64,000 nucleotides of DNA from the NCBI GenBank assembly GCA_964020085.1, contig OZ026600.1, forward strand, positions 33,388,820-33,452,819, written 5' to 3'. The notes under the pieces were generated by a model that was not told the origin of the DNA, searched no databases, and saw nothing but the letters and a program-made list of their open reading frames with translations. Shown piece by piece: positions 37,801-48,116 of this stretch. The stretch comes from Micromussa lordhowensis. Its lineage: Eukaryota; Cnidaria; Anthozoa; Scleractinia; Lobophylliidae. Within the stretch, counting starts at the first letter, position 1. Every line of letters begins with the position of its first letter. Made by a program: the position numbers and the translations under genes.

Positions 37801-40800
37801 TAGCTTGTTGATAAAATTTAAGTATGAAAAGCCAACGAAATGGGCCAAGATGAAGGAAGAATTTAATTTGGAAGATAAATGTATTTCAGACGCCTTTTCG
37901 TTGCCCATAAAAGTTTGTAGCGAACCCTACTTAAGATCTTTTCAATATAAGGTACCTTACTCTATTCTTTTTACCAATGAAATTCTTTTTAAAATAGGTT
38001 ATATAACAAGTCCTAACTGTTCTTTCTGTCAAGATACCAAAGAAACTAGAAACCATGTGTTATTTACTTGTCCCTTTTCGTACTCTTTTTGGATGGATGT
38101 TATTGCCAGCATTTTAAATAATATTAGTAATTGCGGATGTCTCTTAGTAAGTGACGTTATCATAGGAATCTTGAAGGATGGGATGGATCTAGTCAACTAT
38201 GTAATAATTCTAGGTAAAAGTTATTTATGGAGTTGTAGGCACAAACAAATCAAACCATCAATTAGTCACTTTGAGAGAATTCTTGAAAAGAAATACGAAA
38301 CTGAAAAATATATTGCTTTCAAATCGAATAGAACTATTTCTTTCCGCGATAAATGGAGATCCTATGAAGAATTGCTTTTAAGTGGCTGATTAATCAATTC
38401 TTCACTTTTAGCTAATTATCTAGAACTACCTTGTGAGTAATTTAATTTCATAAATGTACTTAAGATAATGTATACAAGCAATTAATTAAACCAATTAATT
38501 TAACTAAGTAATTTAATATGAAAACGTTCTATATAAGATCTATAATAAGTACACACGTGTATACATATATAATGGAAAATTGTAAAATAATTAACAACTA
38601 TTCACCGAAGTGGAGGTGGCTAGCGGTGGATATTTACCGAGCCGCGAAGCGGCGAGGTAAATATCCACCGCTAGAAACCGACACTGAGGTGAATAGTTGT
38701 TTTAGTATATACTAAAACAGTGAGATAATAAACACCAAAAACAAATTAATTTGGATGATTGCTTCACTTTTCACGGATGCAAACCGGACGCCATTTTCTC
38801 TCGAGTTGCTCGGAGGTAAATAGCACAGGATATCCGGAGTTTGACGAGCCAATCAGCGCGCGCCATCAACGCTATCCACTGTTTTAGTATATACTAATAA
38901 TGAATATAAAGAATAAAATGTCAAAAAAGAAAAAAAAAAGGCGTAAATGGTATCAATATCATCAGTGATATGATATCACTTCAATGTATTATCGGAATAC
39001 CCAATTATTCTCCTTTACTAACTACACCGTTGGGCGCAGATTACCCCTGTTGGGTTACTCCCATACAATACCTATAGGGGTTTGCGCCGCCTAACGGGGT
39101 CATGATTTTGGAGCTCCTGAGTTAGAGACGTTTCCTAAACAGGGTATAATATTTTGAATGCACAAAATCTCCACTTTTGTAGCCAAGGAGAGATTGCTTA
39201 AAAAAATACGATTCAAAACTGTTACACCCTGTGTTGCCCATAGTTAGCTTACGAGCATGATTGTGTGTGTTTTTGGCTAACCATATCAAATGTAGGGCAA
39301 ATTCTGTCCAAAACGGGACCAAATCCTGGAGTCTCGGGCGGCATATACCCACCCAAAAAATAGTTCAGTGTTCCCCCCTCCCCCCCCCCGGGAGATTACC
39401 CAAAGAAGCTTCTTGACACTTAAATAAAGGCACAAGTTAAACGGAATGAAGTGTGACTATAGGAGATATGTTCATATAGAAGAGGTCATGGTCTGTACCA
39501 TCGGTATATTTTTATGTTTTATCATACCACCGTCTCACCAAATCTTTCAAACACATCCAGAAGGACTCTAAATATTAGCGGCCCCCATTCAAAACGGAGT
39601 GTAAACCAGGGGCCCAAACGATCCCATAACTGACTGCACGCCTTCTCTCGCCCAGGCTTCTCCACTATTTTTGACTATGTACTTGCGCTATCCTCTGCAA
39701 AGAATTTCGGAAATGATGTTTGCAAATGCTCCACCATCAGAAGGGCTATTTTTTGGGAAATCTTTAGACGTTCAGACGTTCCCAGTAAGCTTTGACTGGC
39801 ACTACGCAGAACCTCGGGAATGTTCACAAAAAATCACCGACACTTCAAATGATAACCGGTAATCGTAAGGGAGCTTTCAATACTGTTATTACATTTGAGG
39901 TTAACTTGTATTACATTTACGGTTGGTCAGCTTATTACATTTAGCGTTAAATTGTATTACATTTACGGTGGGGTAAGTAATTACATTTAGGGTTGATTTT
40001 TATTACATTTGTGGTTAGTATTACATTTATGCCCTCCACAGACCAGAGATTTAGTTGTCGACAACTATTTGTGATCGACAGCTAAAAGTTATCGACAACT
40101 AAATAAGTCCGATAAAGGGATTCCACACACTGGCGTTCAAATACTGATTTAGCAACCGATACGCAGGGAGGTTGGGCACCAAGAGCTTTCTACGCATGTG
40201 CATGTGCTTACTACGCATATGCCGGCGGGGAAAGCCGCTGAAACAATAGTGCGGAGATCTAAAGTAGTCGACAACTAAAACAAAAGTTTTCACACACTAG
40301 AAAAACGCAAAAAAATGAGGCCGTCGACAACTATTAGTTGTCGACAACCAAGCAGTTTCCCTTTTTCAAAAAGGGAAACTGCTTAGTTGTCGACAACTAA
40401 TAATTTGGGGTTTAGTTGTCGACAACTTGCGCCACAGACTACGTTTTCTAGTTGTCAATAACTTTTAGTTGTCGATCACAAATAGTTGTCGACAACTAAA
40501 TCTCTAGTCTGTGGAGGGCCTTAGAGTTAATTTTTATTACATTTACGGTTGGTATTACATTTAGCGTTATTATTACATTTAGCGGTGATAAAGTCTCGTT
40601 ATTTTTTTGCAATTTTTCTCATATTCCTATACTTTCCGCACTTTATTTTAATGGCGGCAGATATTCTTAGACAATGCTTGTCATCGCCAAATTCTGAATC
40701 TTACCGTGAAATGTTCTCATTCTGGATGTTCGTGGACTGGAGAGCTACGTGCCGTGGAGGTATGTTCATTAGAGATTACAATTACTGTAAGATCAACGTG

Positions 40801-43800
40801 ACATTTAAACCTGAATAATTGCTGTCTCTTGTTACTGGAGTAAACAAAGCTAAAACTGCAATAAAGTGTTAATTTGAAATAGCACACACACGTACATATG
40901 CACAAATAAAAACAAACAAATAGGACAGCTCTGTAGACTGATTAAAAAACGATTAAATTCGACCGGATTGTACTCATTGTCTTTCTTATTTCTATATGTT
41001 TAATTTATATTTCAAGAAACACCAGTCAGAATGCCTCTTCAAAGTGGTCGAGTGTTCAAACTCAGGTTGTACAAAGATGCTCAGCAAGCGAGACATGAAA
41101 ACTCACGAGACATTAGAATGTTGTTGGAGGAAAGTGAACTGTGAATATTGTCAAGAATCAGTCATCATCAAGCAGAAACAGGTTTGAAACAGGTTTTAAC
41201 TGTCTATCTTCGCTGCAGTTCGCACTCAGTGATCTTGAATGTCCGGCTATCTCGATCTTAATTTAAGGCCGGTACACACGAGGGAGCATGCTCCTGAAAC
41301 ACGCTCCCGAAACTCGCTCCCGGGTAAGTACTCCAACCAGTACACACGAAGAAGCTTGCTCCTGAAACACGCTCCCGAAACATGCTCCCGGGTAAGTACC
41401 TCAACCAGTACACACGATGGAGCTTGCTCCTGAAACACGCTCCCGCAAAGCAAATTTCAGTATACAAGAGGGAGCTTGCCCCTGAAACACGCTCCCGCAA
41501 AGCAAATTTCAGTACACACGAGGGAGCTTGCTCCTGAAACAGAATCGTGCAACAGTTTTGCCCCTGGAGCTTGCTCCCTCATATCAAACCAGTTTGATAT
41601 GAGGGAGCAAAACTCCGGAGCAAAAGTTTTGTTGCGCAAGATAATTTTTCGCTAGAAATCGTTGGTGCAGACGAGGGAGCTTTGCCCCGGGAGCGTGTTG
41701 CAGGAGCGTCCTGCGGGAGCAAGCTCCCTCGTGTGTACCGCCCTTAATAACCTTCCCTCGGATACGCTTTTTCAGCCATTTGTTATCATTCGGTTGTCTT
41801 TAGTCACCGCTAGTTTTTGGTTCCCTGAGAGTTCGAAAATGTGGAGTTCCACGACTAAACTGTAGGTATGTCCAAAACACTCCACACTTTCTAAAACCCC
41901 GTCCACACTACACCAGAGAAATGTGAAAACTGCGTTTCACTCTGAAAAACGCATCAAATGTTTTCTCTCCACTCTGGAAGACGGATAAATGTTTTCTGTT
42001 TTCGGCAACAGTTTTCTCTTTTGTTTCAAAAAATGAAACATTTTTAAGTATAAGTTATTTCTTTCAAGAACACGCAACATCAGTTCCAATGTGTTCAAGA
42101 AATTGTCTGTTATAGTTCGCATACTCGCTACATTTTACGGCATTCTTGAACATATCTGACGCTTCTGAATGGATCCCAACGTGTTTTGTCTGAAATTGAA
42201 TTGCAGCTTTTAATGGCTCCAATCAAAAGCGAAAAGTCAGCTTTTCGAATTTGGAGGACGACTGAACGAGACAACACATCTTCTGCTTCGTGGTGGACTT
42301 TTTGAATAGTAAATACTCGGTACCCTGGGATCTGGAGTCAAAAATATTCTATGTTCTAGGAGGGCCGACAAACAATTATCGAGGCGTCCGATCGTGCACC
42401 GAGAATTTAAGAGTTCCAAACGGTTTCCGAACATTTGTCGGTTCCAGACCTCTTACCAGATGACCGTATATTAAAATTCACAATAGGCAAGATTATCTTT
42501 CGTTCGTCCTTTGATCTGATGATGCGAGGGCCCGCTGTATGGTGGTTGATCTATCTTTTGGTTAAATGGCCGTGTCTTAAAGTCGCCCATTTTATAAGCT
42601 AAAAAATGAATAATAATCGCGGTCTAAATTTTCTTATCTTGACGAGTAGCCTTACCAGCTGTTACTTTTGCCGTGCGAAGGTCACAAAAAATGCAAAATC
42701 ATATTCTTACCTTTGCTAAACAACACAAACGCGGCCAGCTTTTTATACACGACTAGAAACTATATACTTCTGCGAACGCATAGTGTGTGTGTGGAATGGG
42801 GGTTCGCCTACTCCGCACTCGCTACCTCGGGCTTGCTTCGCTTTTTTGCCTGCCAGCACCAAATGATTGTTAACGAATCTTCCTATGTACACCGTTTTTG
42901 TCCAGCCGGACACTTCATACATTCAATTTGTTTTATCCTCTCTATTATAATGGCCACCTCTCCACAACGGCAATGGCTACTAAAGCGCGTCCCGACTACA
43001 AAAATAACCTTTTGACAACGGGCAGTTCATCGACGACTGGCAAACGGTGGTCTCTGCTTTTTTCGGTTTCTGTTTTTTTCATAAATTTTGATTGTTACTC
43101 AGATTATCAGCAAAATCAGCAATTTCTAATTTTGCACTCTCGAAAACAAACAGCCTACACTCCTACCTCCCCAGAACTTGCGTCTGTCCCCAAGGTTGCC
43201 GTTGTGAAGAGGTTCATCTGTAGTACTGTATGTTAAGCAAATTTATCTTTTTAATGCTTGTGAACCAGTTACTGACACGATTTAACAATGTAGTCATGTA
43301 GTGTTTTATAGTGATGCAAACTTTTGTTTGATTTGCTTCAGAAACATTTTGATATTTGCCGAAAGTTTCCTGTTCTGTGTACTAACAAGTGTGGTCTGAA
43401 AGATATTCCACGAGAAAAGGTTTGTTTTTTTAACTTCAAGTCAGAGCAGACTTCAGCCCCTTGTGTGCTAATTTCACTAGTCAAGAGCAGTACGACATTG
43501 CGTTTCAAAACAAAAGTATATAAATTAAAAAGATCTCACGCTGCAAAAAGAAAGCTATTTCGGTTTTTGCTTGTTTTACTGTGCAAATAATAGGAAGGGC
43601 CTCTAGGTATTGATGCATCTAGATCACAAAAACTAACTCTGTTGAAATCAAGGTAGCCTAAGATCAAGTTATTGATTTGCAGGCTAAGTTGCAGAGCGGC
43701 AGGGGTGGATTTTTTGGGGGGGTGAAATATTCATGATCAAGTGTTGTGGAAATGGTACTGTCCGCATAGACCGAGAAGGATGTCCATAGGGTGTAAGACA

Positions 43801-45979
43801 TACCACTAGGACTAACTATGGGCGAGAAATGGAAAGCCAGAAGGCAAGCTCCGCTCTTGTGAAGTTAAAGATCTTTTAAGGTTAATGTCGGACTCTTTTG
43901 TGGTTGTTTGTGTTTCCAGCTTGAGGTTCATGTTCGCGATGAATGTCCTGCAACCGAGGTGCAGTGTGAATACAAGAACTTGGGCTGTGAACAAAAGGTA
44001 TGAACTTTTTTATATGTTTAAAATACTTTTCAGGTGGAAATTCATTGTGAATACAGGGAATTGGTCGGATTAAGCATGTAACGCATCTTTCATTCACTGG
44101 TCGTCGTTTAAACTTGTGAATACATTGGGAATATCATAGAGTTATAGGATGACGAATTGTGCGAAAAGTATGAAGCACGTGTTCTTTCACGCTCAATGTC
44201 TTAGTCTAACATACGTGGATTGTCTCGGTGTTCTTAGTAAACTTTAATATTAGAGACAACACACAACACTGGCGACAACGATTGGCATTAACAGCGTAGA
44301 GGAGAAGAAACTGATTTAACGGTGCAAAGGAAAGCCGCCGCAAACTCAGCCCTTCATTTGCGTCGGTAATGCAGCTGAATAATAATAAGCTCAAGAGTTG
44401 ATTAAAATTTACTTCACACCTCCAATGTGTTGTTTGTTGCTTGCATGCATCTTCACTATAATTAAGTTTCTCTAAATTTCATTATTTTCACGCTGGTCCT
44501 CTAGTCGGGCTGAATTGGAATTTTAAAAATGGCTACGTTGTTTTATCAGGAGGGAGGAAAACAGTACCACCCAGAGAAAAGTCGTATCACGCATCGTAAC
44601 GAGAATAAACAACACGTGGCACCAGGCCAGAATCGAACCCAGACCACATTGGTGGGAGGAAAGCAGTCGCACCCTTCGGGAAGGGGAGGGGAGATGATAC
44701 TCACATGTGATAAGATGGACGGTGCTCGTCGTAAAATTTGAATTAAACCCGTAAAGAAGAACAAACTGAGCGTGGCTCGAGCTTTATAATTATTCGACAC
44801 CCTAAGAAATACCGCTTAGAACATAAATGAAAGCGTTTATTATATTATTCTTAGAGTGCAACCCTAAAAGATAACGTGACTGCTAAAAGTAGTAACAGCA
44901 TTTCGCCCTGAACACCTTAACTGAGAGCAAACTCCGTGATTGACAGGCCTAAGCGAGACCAAGAGCATCCCGACCTTCTCACACGAGAGTCTCCCCACCC
45001 TACACCCCAGGTTCTCGCCAATGCGTTATCTCAGCTCACCACACAATGCGTAATTTTGACATTTTTGTAGTCGAACGAATTAGAAAATGACTGATTAACG
45101 CTGTTTTTTAGGGAATTCTACTACAGTTAATCTTGACATAAATGTTTGATCAGCCGTCGTTCAGATTTTGAATGGACTTATTTTCTCTGTTTATAGTTTC
45201 CAAGATCAGAAGCCAAATCTCACACACAAACTCACATTGAAAGCCATTTGAACTTAGCCCTCCGCGGTCTAGAGGCCACCCAGCATCAAGTGGATGAGCT
45301 TGTCACCGTGGTCAAGGATCAGTCACAACAGATAGAACGACAGTCACAACAGATAAAAGAACAGTCACACCAGATAGAACGATTGATATCCAACGATAAG
45401 GAACAGTCACAACAGATAGAGCGACAGTCAAGACAGATAGAGAGATTAATGTCCAAGGATAAGGAACAGTCAGAAATAAAAAGAGAGGGGATGTCCACAG
45501 TTCAGGATCAGTCACAACAGATAGAACGACGTAAGCTGATCGACCAGGGTTTGCCGACCCCTTTCGAATGGAAAATACCCGATATTCATGGGGTTTATTT
45601 CAAAGCACAATCTGGACCACAAAACTTAGTTAGTGAACCATTTTATTTGTCTCAGCCCGGTTATAAATATTTATTGAAAATCGAATTGAGGGACTGTTTG
45701 CTGCGCTTCTCTATCAAAGTTGTTCCCGGAAAATTTGATGAGTTGCTTTCATGCCCTTGTAAGGAAAAGGTGCGTGTTACGGTGAATTTTCTGAACGAGC
45801 TGATGAGTACAAAGACAAACATATCTAATGTTGTCTTTGACTTTGCGGAGGGCAGTGAACCCTGGCCTCGGCCACTTCATGATGATTACCATGAATATCG
45901 CTTAATTGTTGAAGTACAACATTCTAGCCTCTTATCATGGTTTCAACCCGACCTTTTGATAAGGGTCAACAGAGAATAG
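31801..45979 (+). CDS. TRAF-family adaptor / E3 ligase, complete seven-exon gene
   Basis: Exons: 31801-31970, 32410-32461, 40661-40759, 41017-41181, 43342-43419, 43920-43997 and 45197-45979. Phases agree throughout and give 474 residues. The N-terminal RING spans about residues 27-66, with C27, C30, C43, H45, C48, C51, C63 and D66 (the CPAD ending typical of TRAF RINGs). TRAF-type zinc fingers fill about 80-215 (CSHSGCSWTGELRAVE, CSNSGC, CTNKCGL). A heptad coiled coil covers about 235-330, and a MATH/TRAF-C domain about 336-474 starts at FEWKIPDI with GYKYLLKIEL. TRAF proteins couple TNF-receptor-like and Toll/IL-1-type receptors to NF-kB and JNK signalling in the cytoplasm by trimerising and promoting ubiquitination; function here is by family. 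Intron 2 (8.2 kb) holds a 7.6-kb transposon and intron 4 one unit of the 67-bp satellite. Which TRAF subtype it is cannot be settled by eye. Confidence 0.92.
32536..32852. repeat. MITE-like element in TRAF intron 2
   Basis: The ends GAGGGTCCTAATG and CATTGAGACCCTC form an imperfect inverted repeat. The interior has repeated GTTAGC/CGTAAAAA motifs. The same element lies in intron 2 of the TRAF fragment at 53551-56006 (about 55055-55390), so it was present before the copies separated. Confidence 0.5.
33022..33203. mobile_element. MITE in the left arm of the TIR element
   Basis: Two ~62-base arms, with CATAATGCACTCTGTTTGCC on the left and its complement on the right, form a near-perfect hairpin around a ~45-base centre. 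It interrupts the AAATGTAAT-box array of the left arm; the right arm lacks it, so it inserted after the parent element. Confidence 0.85.
33498..34318 (+). pseudogene. LINE ORF1 (RNA-binding coiled-coil protein), frameshifted
   Basis: ATG 33498 is preferred over upstream non-ATG starts. The product begins with a basic region (GRRLRSGKIVGK), then a long coiled coil, then an L1-ORF1-like RNA-recognition region (RDFNIRVIGV...IENAHRTGRKRKKKK). A run of 14 A at 34059-34072 shifts the frame; the C-terminal part (RRVLLRVVKN-like, RFTRGKLFIDGKAVPVE) continues in another frame to the stop at 34318. ORF1 proteins of L1-type LINEs coat the element RNA and act as chaperones. Confidence 0.82.
34674..38389 (+). 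pseudogene. LINE ORF2 (AP endonuclease + reverse transcriptase), several lesions
   Basis: From ATG 34674 the first ~190 residues are an AP-type endonuclease (SLNVRGI, FLQETH, GGDFNC). Reverse transcriptase follows with NKTPGNDGLPIEFY, the motif A aspartate in FIDLEKAFD, GVRQGDPLSPYLF and the catalytic FADDT (about 36797). The C-terminal part has a Cys/His cluster (CSFCQDTKETRNHVLFTC). Lesions, by homologous reading: frameshift near 35240, TGA at 35428-35430, frameshift near 35515, frameshift near 35775, a 26-bp insertion at 36037-36062, and a frameshift near 36826. The element cannot move by itself. Confidence 0.88.
38593..38900. repeat. Hairpin-rich element in the LINE 3' region
   Basis: A 19-base perfect stem (CTAGCGGTGGATATTTACC, 38620-38638, with 38656-38674) lies inside an outer 14-base stem (AACAACTATTCACC, 38593-38606, with 38688-38701). 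The palindromic TTTAGTATATACTAAA at about 38701 recurs as TTTTAGTATATACTAA at about 38883, near the right edge. It is probably a separate MITE or SINE inserted in the LINE 3' UTR. Confidence 0.6.
38952..39884. other. Interior of the TIR element, no gene seen
   Basis: Between the LINE target duplication and the right arm there is no credible coding region. A weak inverted repeat (CACCGTTGGGCG near 39027 against CGCCTAACGGGG near 39089) and a C-rich stretch near 39375-39390 are visible. A 76-codon minus-strand ORF at 39122-39352 resembles nothing I know and is not supported. Confidence 0.4.
40033..40519. mobile_element. MITE with repeated GTTGTCGACAAC palindromes
   Basis: The ends form a ~70-base inverted repeat starting GCCCTCCACAGAC. 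At least eight copies or variants of TTAGTTGTCGACAACTAA occur inside. It sits in the right arm of the 7.6-kb TIR element, flanked by TTA on both sides, which would suit a PIF/Harbinger-type target site (inference). Confidence 0.8.
41262..41746. mobile_element. MITE-like element with GGAGCTTGCTCC repeats, TRAF intron 4
   Basis: The ends GGCCGGTACACACGAGGGAG and its near complement at about 41722-41741 are inverted. The interior repeats a ~52-base unit containing ACACACGAGGGAGCTTGCTCC (shorter variants) and CACGCTCCCG, and has a strong hairpin at about 41549-41636. The paralogous intron at about 56084 reads straight through (GATCTTAATCACCTTCC), proving an insertion at a CTTAAT site. Confidence 0.8.
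41901..41985 (+). repeat. Single 67-bp satellite unit (unexpanded seed)
   Basis: One full unit (GTCCACACTACACCAGAG through GCATCAAATGTTTTCT) plus a partial degenerate second start (CTCCACTCTGGAAGACGG) sits in intron 4 of the complete TRAF gene. The flanks match the outer flanks of the expanded arrays: left as at 56215-56235, right as the complement of about 10600-10640. This is the same locus without amplification. Confidence 0.9.
42956..43222. repeat. MITE-like inverted-repeat element (third copy)
   Basis: Counterpart of 9379-9638 in intron 4 of the complete TRAF gene, with CTCCACAACGGCAATGGC on the left and GTTGCCGTTGTGAAGAGG on the right. Confidence 0.5.
44525..44695 (-). mobile_element. 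tRNA-derived SINE in TRAF intron 6
   Basis: Reverse-complement counterpart of the SINE at 7990-8142; the B-box complement CCAGAATCGAACC is at about 44627-44639. It shares the insertion site with the other TRAF copies. Confidence 0.62.
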
Positions 45980-46162
45980 AGATTTAAGAAACTGAGCGAC
46001 AAAACTCCGGCATTTACCGTTTCAGTTTTTAATTTTGTACATGAAAATTAATGTTTTGGCGTCAACGAATTTGTTTCCAGTTGCTGAGGATTTATTTTAA
46101 TACTTAAGGAAGCAAAAACAAAGTTAAAGATTGAAGTTACATTTTGCTGCTTAATTTGTTTT

Positions 46163-46168
46163 AATAAA
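46163..46168 (+). promoter_or_regulatory. Candidate polyadenylation signal of the TRAF gene
   Basis: AATAAA lies 184 bases after the TRAF stop codon (45977-45979), in AT-rich sequence. A second AATAAA lies near 46936. Either could end the transcript. Confidence 0.4.
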
Positions 46169-46199
46169 ATGCTAAAAGATGATCAGAAGCGATCAGGAA

Positions 46200-47510
46200 A
46201 ATATCAAGAAAAACATTGTTTGCTCTAACTGACGGTTACCGTTTGCCGTTCAACCTCCATAGTGTATGTTCTTATACTTTATCTAGTAGCAAATGCTAAA
46301 AAAAGGTTATCCGGCTTCCCAACTCAACTCATTATGGTATAGCAAAGGAGATAACATGAATAAAACACGATTCCCCATCAATATAAAATAACTAGGGCTG
46401 CAGCACCCCTAAGATACAAAAGTACTCAAATAATTTTGAGCGGCCAGTCACGCACTCGTACGTGCGTCTTCTTGTTAGTTTGTAATTTAAGGTACATTCT
46501 CGTCCTCAGAGGCCGCGCTCCTTAGGGTCAGCACCAAGAATTAGCGACCTCTTGGAATGTCCAACACCGGAAGTCTGCGATTCACGGGCTTCCCGTCACT
46601 CTGTGCATGCTCAGAGTCAAGTCTGACAAATCACAAAACGGCCGGAAATCGAGCCTTAGCACTGACCAAAAGGATGAGAATGTTTAAGGTATAATTTATA
46701 ACATTAATGATCATTAAGGCAACATTTAGTGCCCGTCAAGAAATACTTTTGTTTGTCATATTGTACTTTGGTTATTGTATCGTTTTTGATCAATTGTAAT
46801 CGTGTGTAACCCAATCAGCCGATAAAAAGCATTCTGAAAACCTGTAACTGTGCATATTCTACGTAATTATGTAACAGTAGTATACCTGTAAAAAGAGTAA
46901 TTGTACACCATTGTAGGTAGACTTGTTTTAAACAAATAAAAATCACCGATAAACCTTCCAGCCACTTAGTTTGACTCTTGTTAGTTTAAGAATAACTATA
47001 TTACCACTAATTCAATAATTAAATATAGAGAACGTGAAGTTATATATACAGCTGTATATAAAAGGTAGAGTTAGTGTGTTCTATGCTAAAAAAAAACAAA
47101 CACAAGACGTATTTGTAATTAGGGGGTACGGGGTAGGGGGTACTCCCTATAATGGGCTACCCGAGGAGGCAGCGGCAGCGACAAGCGACTCTGGGCACGA
47201 GAGAGACTCTCATCGCGTCTTATCATAACGCAGTTTTCATTTTTCTCTTTTTTTATTTTACATCTCATTCGACACATCGCTTATAAACAGTTTATTTACA
47301 CGGGCAGACAGTAAAAAATACTTATGCCGCTTTACAGTGAATATTAGTGATCAATTTGTAACTTCTCGTGAGCTTCTACAACGAAGCTACTATAAGCGGG
47401 TCAGAAGGCTGGAATTGATGAGTTAATCTTGTCAACAAAGTAAATGTCTCGATTAAAAGCCATGTTCTCCCAGGGTGAATAAGGTATGAAAGATACTAAG
47501 GGGAATTTTG
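46200..47510. other. Intergenic, no gene seen
   Basis: Between the TRAF 3' end and the next repeat I see no coding region. A fragment near 46490-46640 (CTCGTCCTCAGAGGCCGCGC) looks like one end of a dispersed repeat whose partner is absent. A TATATACAGCTGTATATA palindrome lies near 47041. Confidence 0.4.
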
Positions 47511-47512
47511 AC

Positions 47513-47716
47513 ACAGTGAAACCCCGTCTTAATCGCACCCCGCTTCATACGGCACATCTCGTTATTACATATACGGCCGTGTTATTCTGGCCCGAACAAA
47601 AGCACTGTCAGTCATTCTGTCATTAAAAAAATTAAATACCGCCACCCTATTCATACGGCCAGATTTTTGTGGTCCATTGGCGCATGTGACCGGATTAACG
47701 TGATTCCACTGTTATA
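47513..47716. mobile_element. pogo/Tigger-like MITE
   Basis: ACAGTGAAACCCCGTCTTAA on the left and the complement of ACAGTGGAATCACGTTAATC on the right form imperfect ~20-base terminal inverted repeats. The CAGTG-type ends and internal TACGGC motifs resemble pogo-related non-autonomous elements. TA target sites are possible but not clean. Confidence 0.5.
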
Positions 47717-48070
47717 ATTTCAGATTAAACGGGTCTGTATGCATAAACCACGCATTCGCTCAATTTAAAAAGCTATTTACAAACGCTTTTTCTGATCTCC
47801 GAACAATTACAAAACGGAACATATGTACAGTAGTCTCTTTCTCAGCCAATCAGGATTAAGTACGTACAATCGTCGCGACTTTTCCCGCGTAATCTTGTAG
47901 ATTGTTTGTATCTACTCCTGAGCTGAACCTGCTCTTTATCTCAAAATCGGTTCAGAGCGTTTTCAACGATAAATATCTTGCTGCACTTGCCTTACTATCG
48001 CTACACGAAAACACGCTCACTGATTTTGTAACTTCTGTTACTTTGTTGAATTTTGTTGGGTCAACTGAGT

Positions 48071-48116
48071 ACGACCTCGTTCCCAGAGCCGTTTCCCTAG
48101 CTTGGGAACGAGGTTG
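48071..48116. mobile_element. 46-bp micro-MITE with 8-bp target duplication
   Basis: The element carries 14-base inverted ends (CGACCTCGTTCCCA and the complement of CAACCTCGTTCCCA, one mismatch). It is flanked by perfect AACTGAGT direct repeats at 48063-48070 and 48117-48124. An 8-bp target duplication suits the hAT superfamily. Confidence 0.8.

Larger units (their letters stand above)
33388..38937 (+). mobile_element. L1-like LINE, near full length, with target duplication
   Basis: A two-ORF non-LTR retrotransposon bounded by a 14-15 bp target duplication AAAGGCGTAAATGGT (33374-33388 and right copy ending near 38951), with an A-rich 3' tail just before the right copy. This is the signature of target-primed reverse transcription. 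The ORF1 type and the endonuclease plus reverse transcriptase ORF2 place it in the L1/Tx1 group. It lies inside the TIR element and is decayed by several frameshifts. Confidence 0.88.
32967..40590. mobile_element. 7.6-kb TIR element with AAATGTAAT-box termini, nested in TRAF intron 2
   Basis: The left end reads TATCACCGCTAAATGTAATA and the right end is its reverse complement. Both arms continue for over 100 bases as spaced boxes (CGCTAAATGTAAT, CCGTAAATGTAAT and variants): left about 32968-33016 plus 33203-33355, right about 39885-40030 plus 40525-40590. Flanks carry the direct repeat AAAGTCT (32960-32966 and 40590-40596). The paralogous intron in the TRAF fragment at 55.5 kb runs uninterrupted across this site, confirming an insertion. 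No transposase is recognisable inside; the interior is mostly a later LINE insertion, so this is a non-autonomous or gutted DNA transposon. Superfamily undetermined. Confidence 0.75.

Noticed and set aside
40549..40818. 89-codon ORF over TRAF exon 3 (and 55408-55713 in fragment D)
   Set aside because: Wrong frame: the real exon reads IFLDNACHRQILNL in another frame between splice sites 40661 and 40759.
41239..41640. Overlapping ORFs on both strands in the GGAGCTTGCTCC element
   Set aside because: They arise from stop-poor palindromic repeats within a MITE-like insertion.
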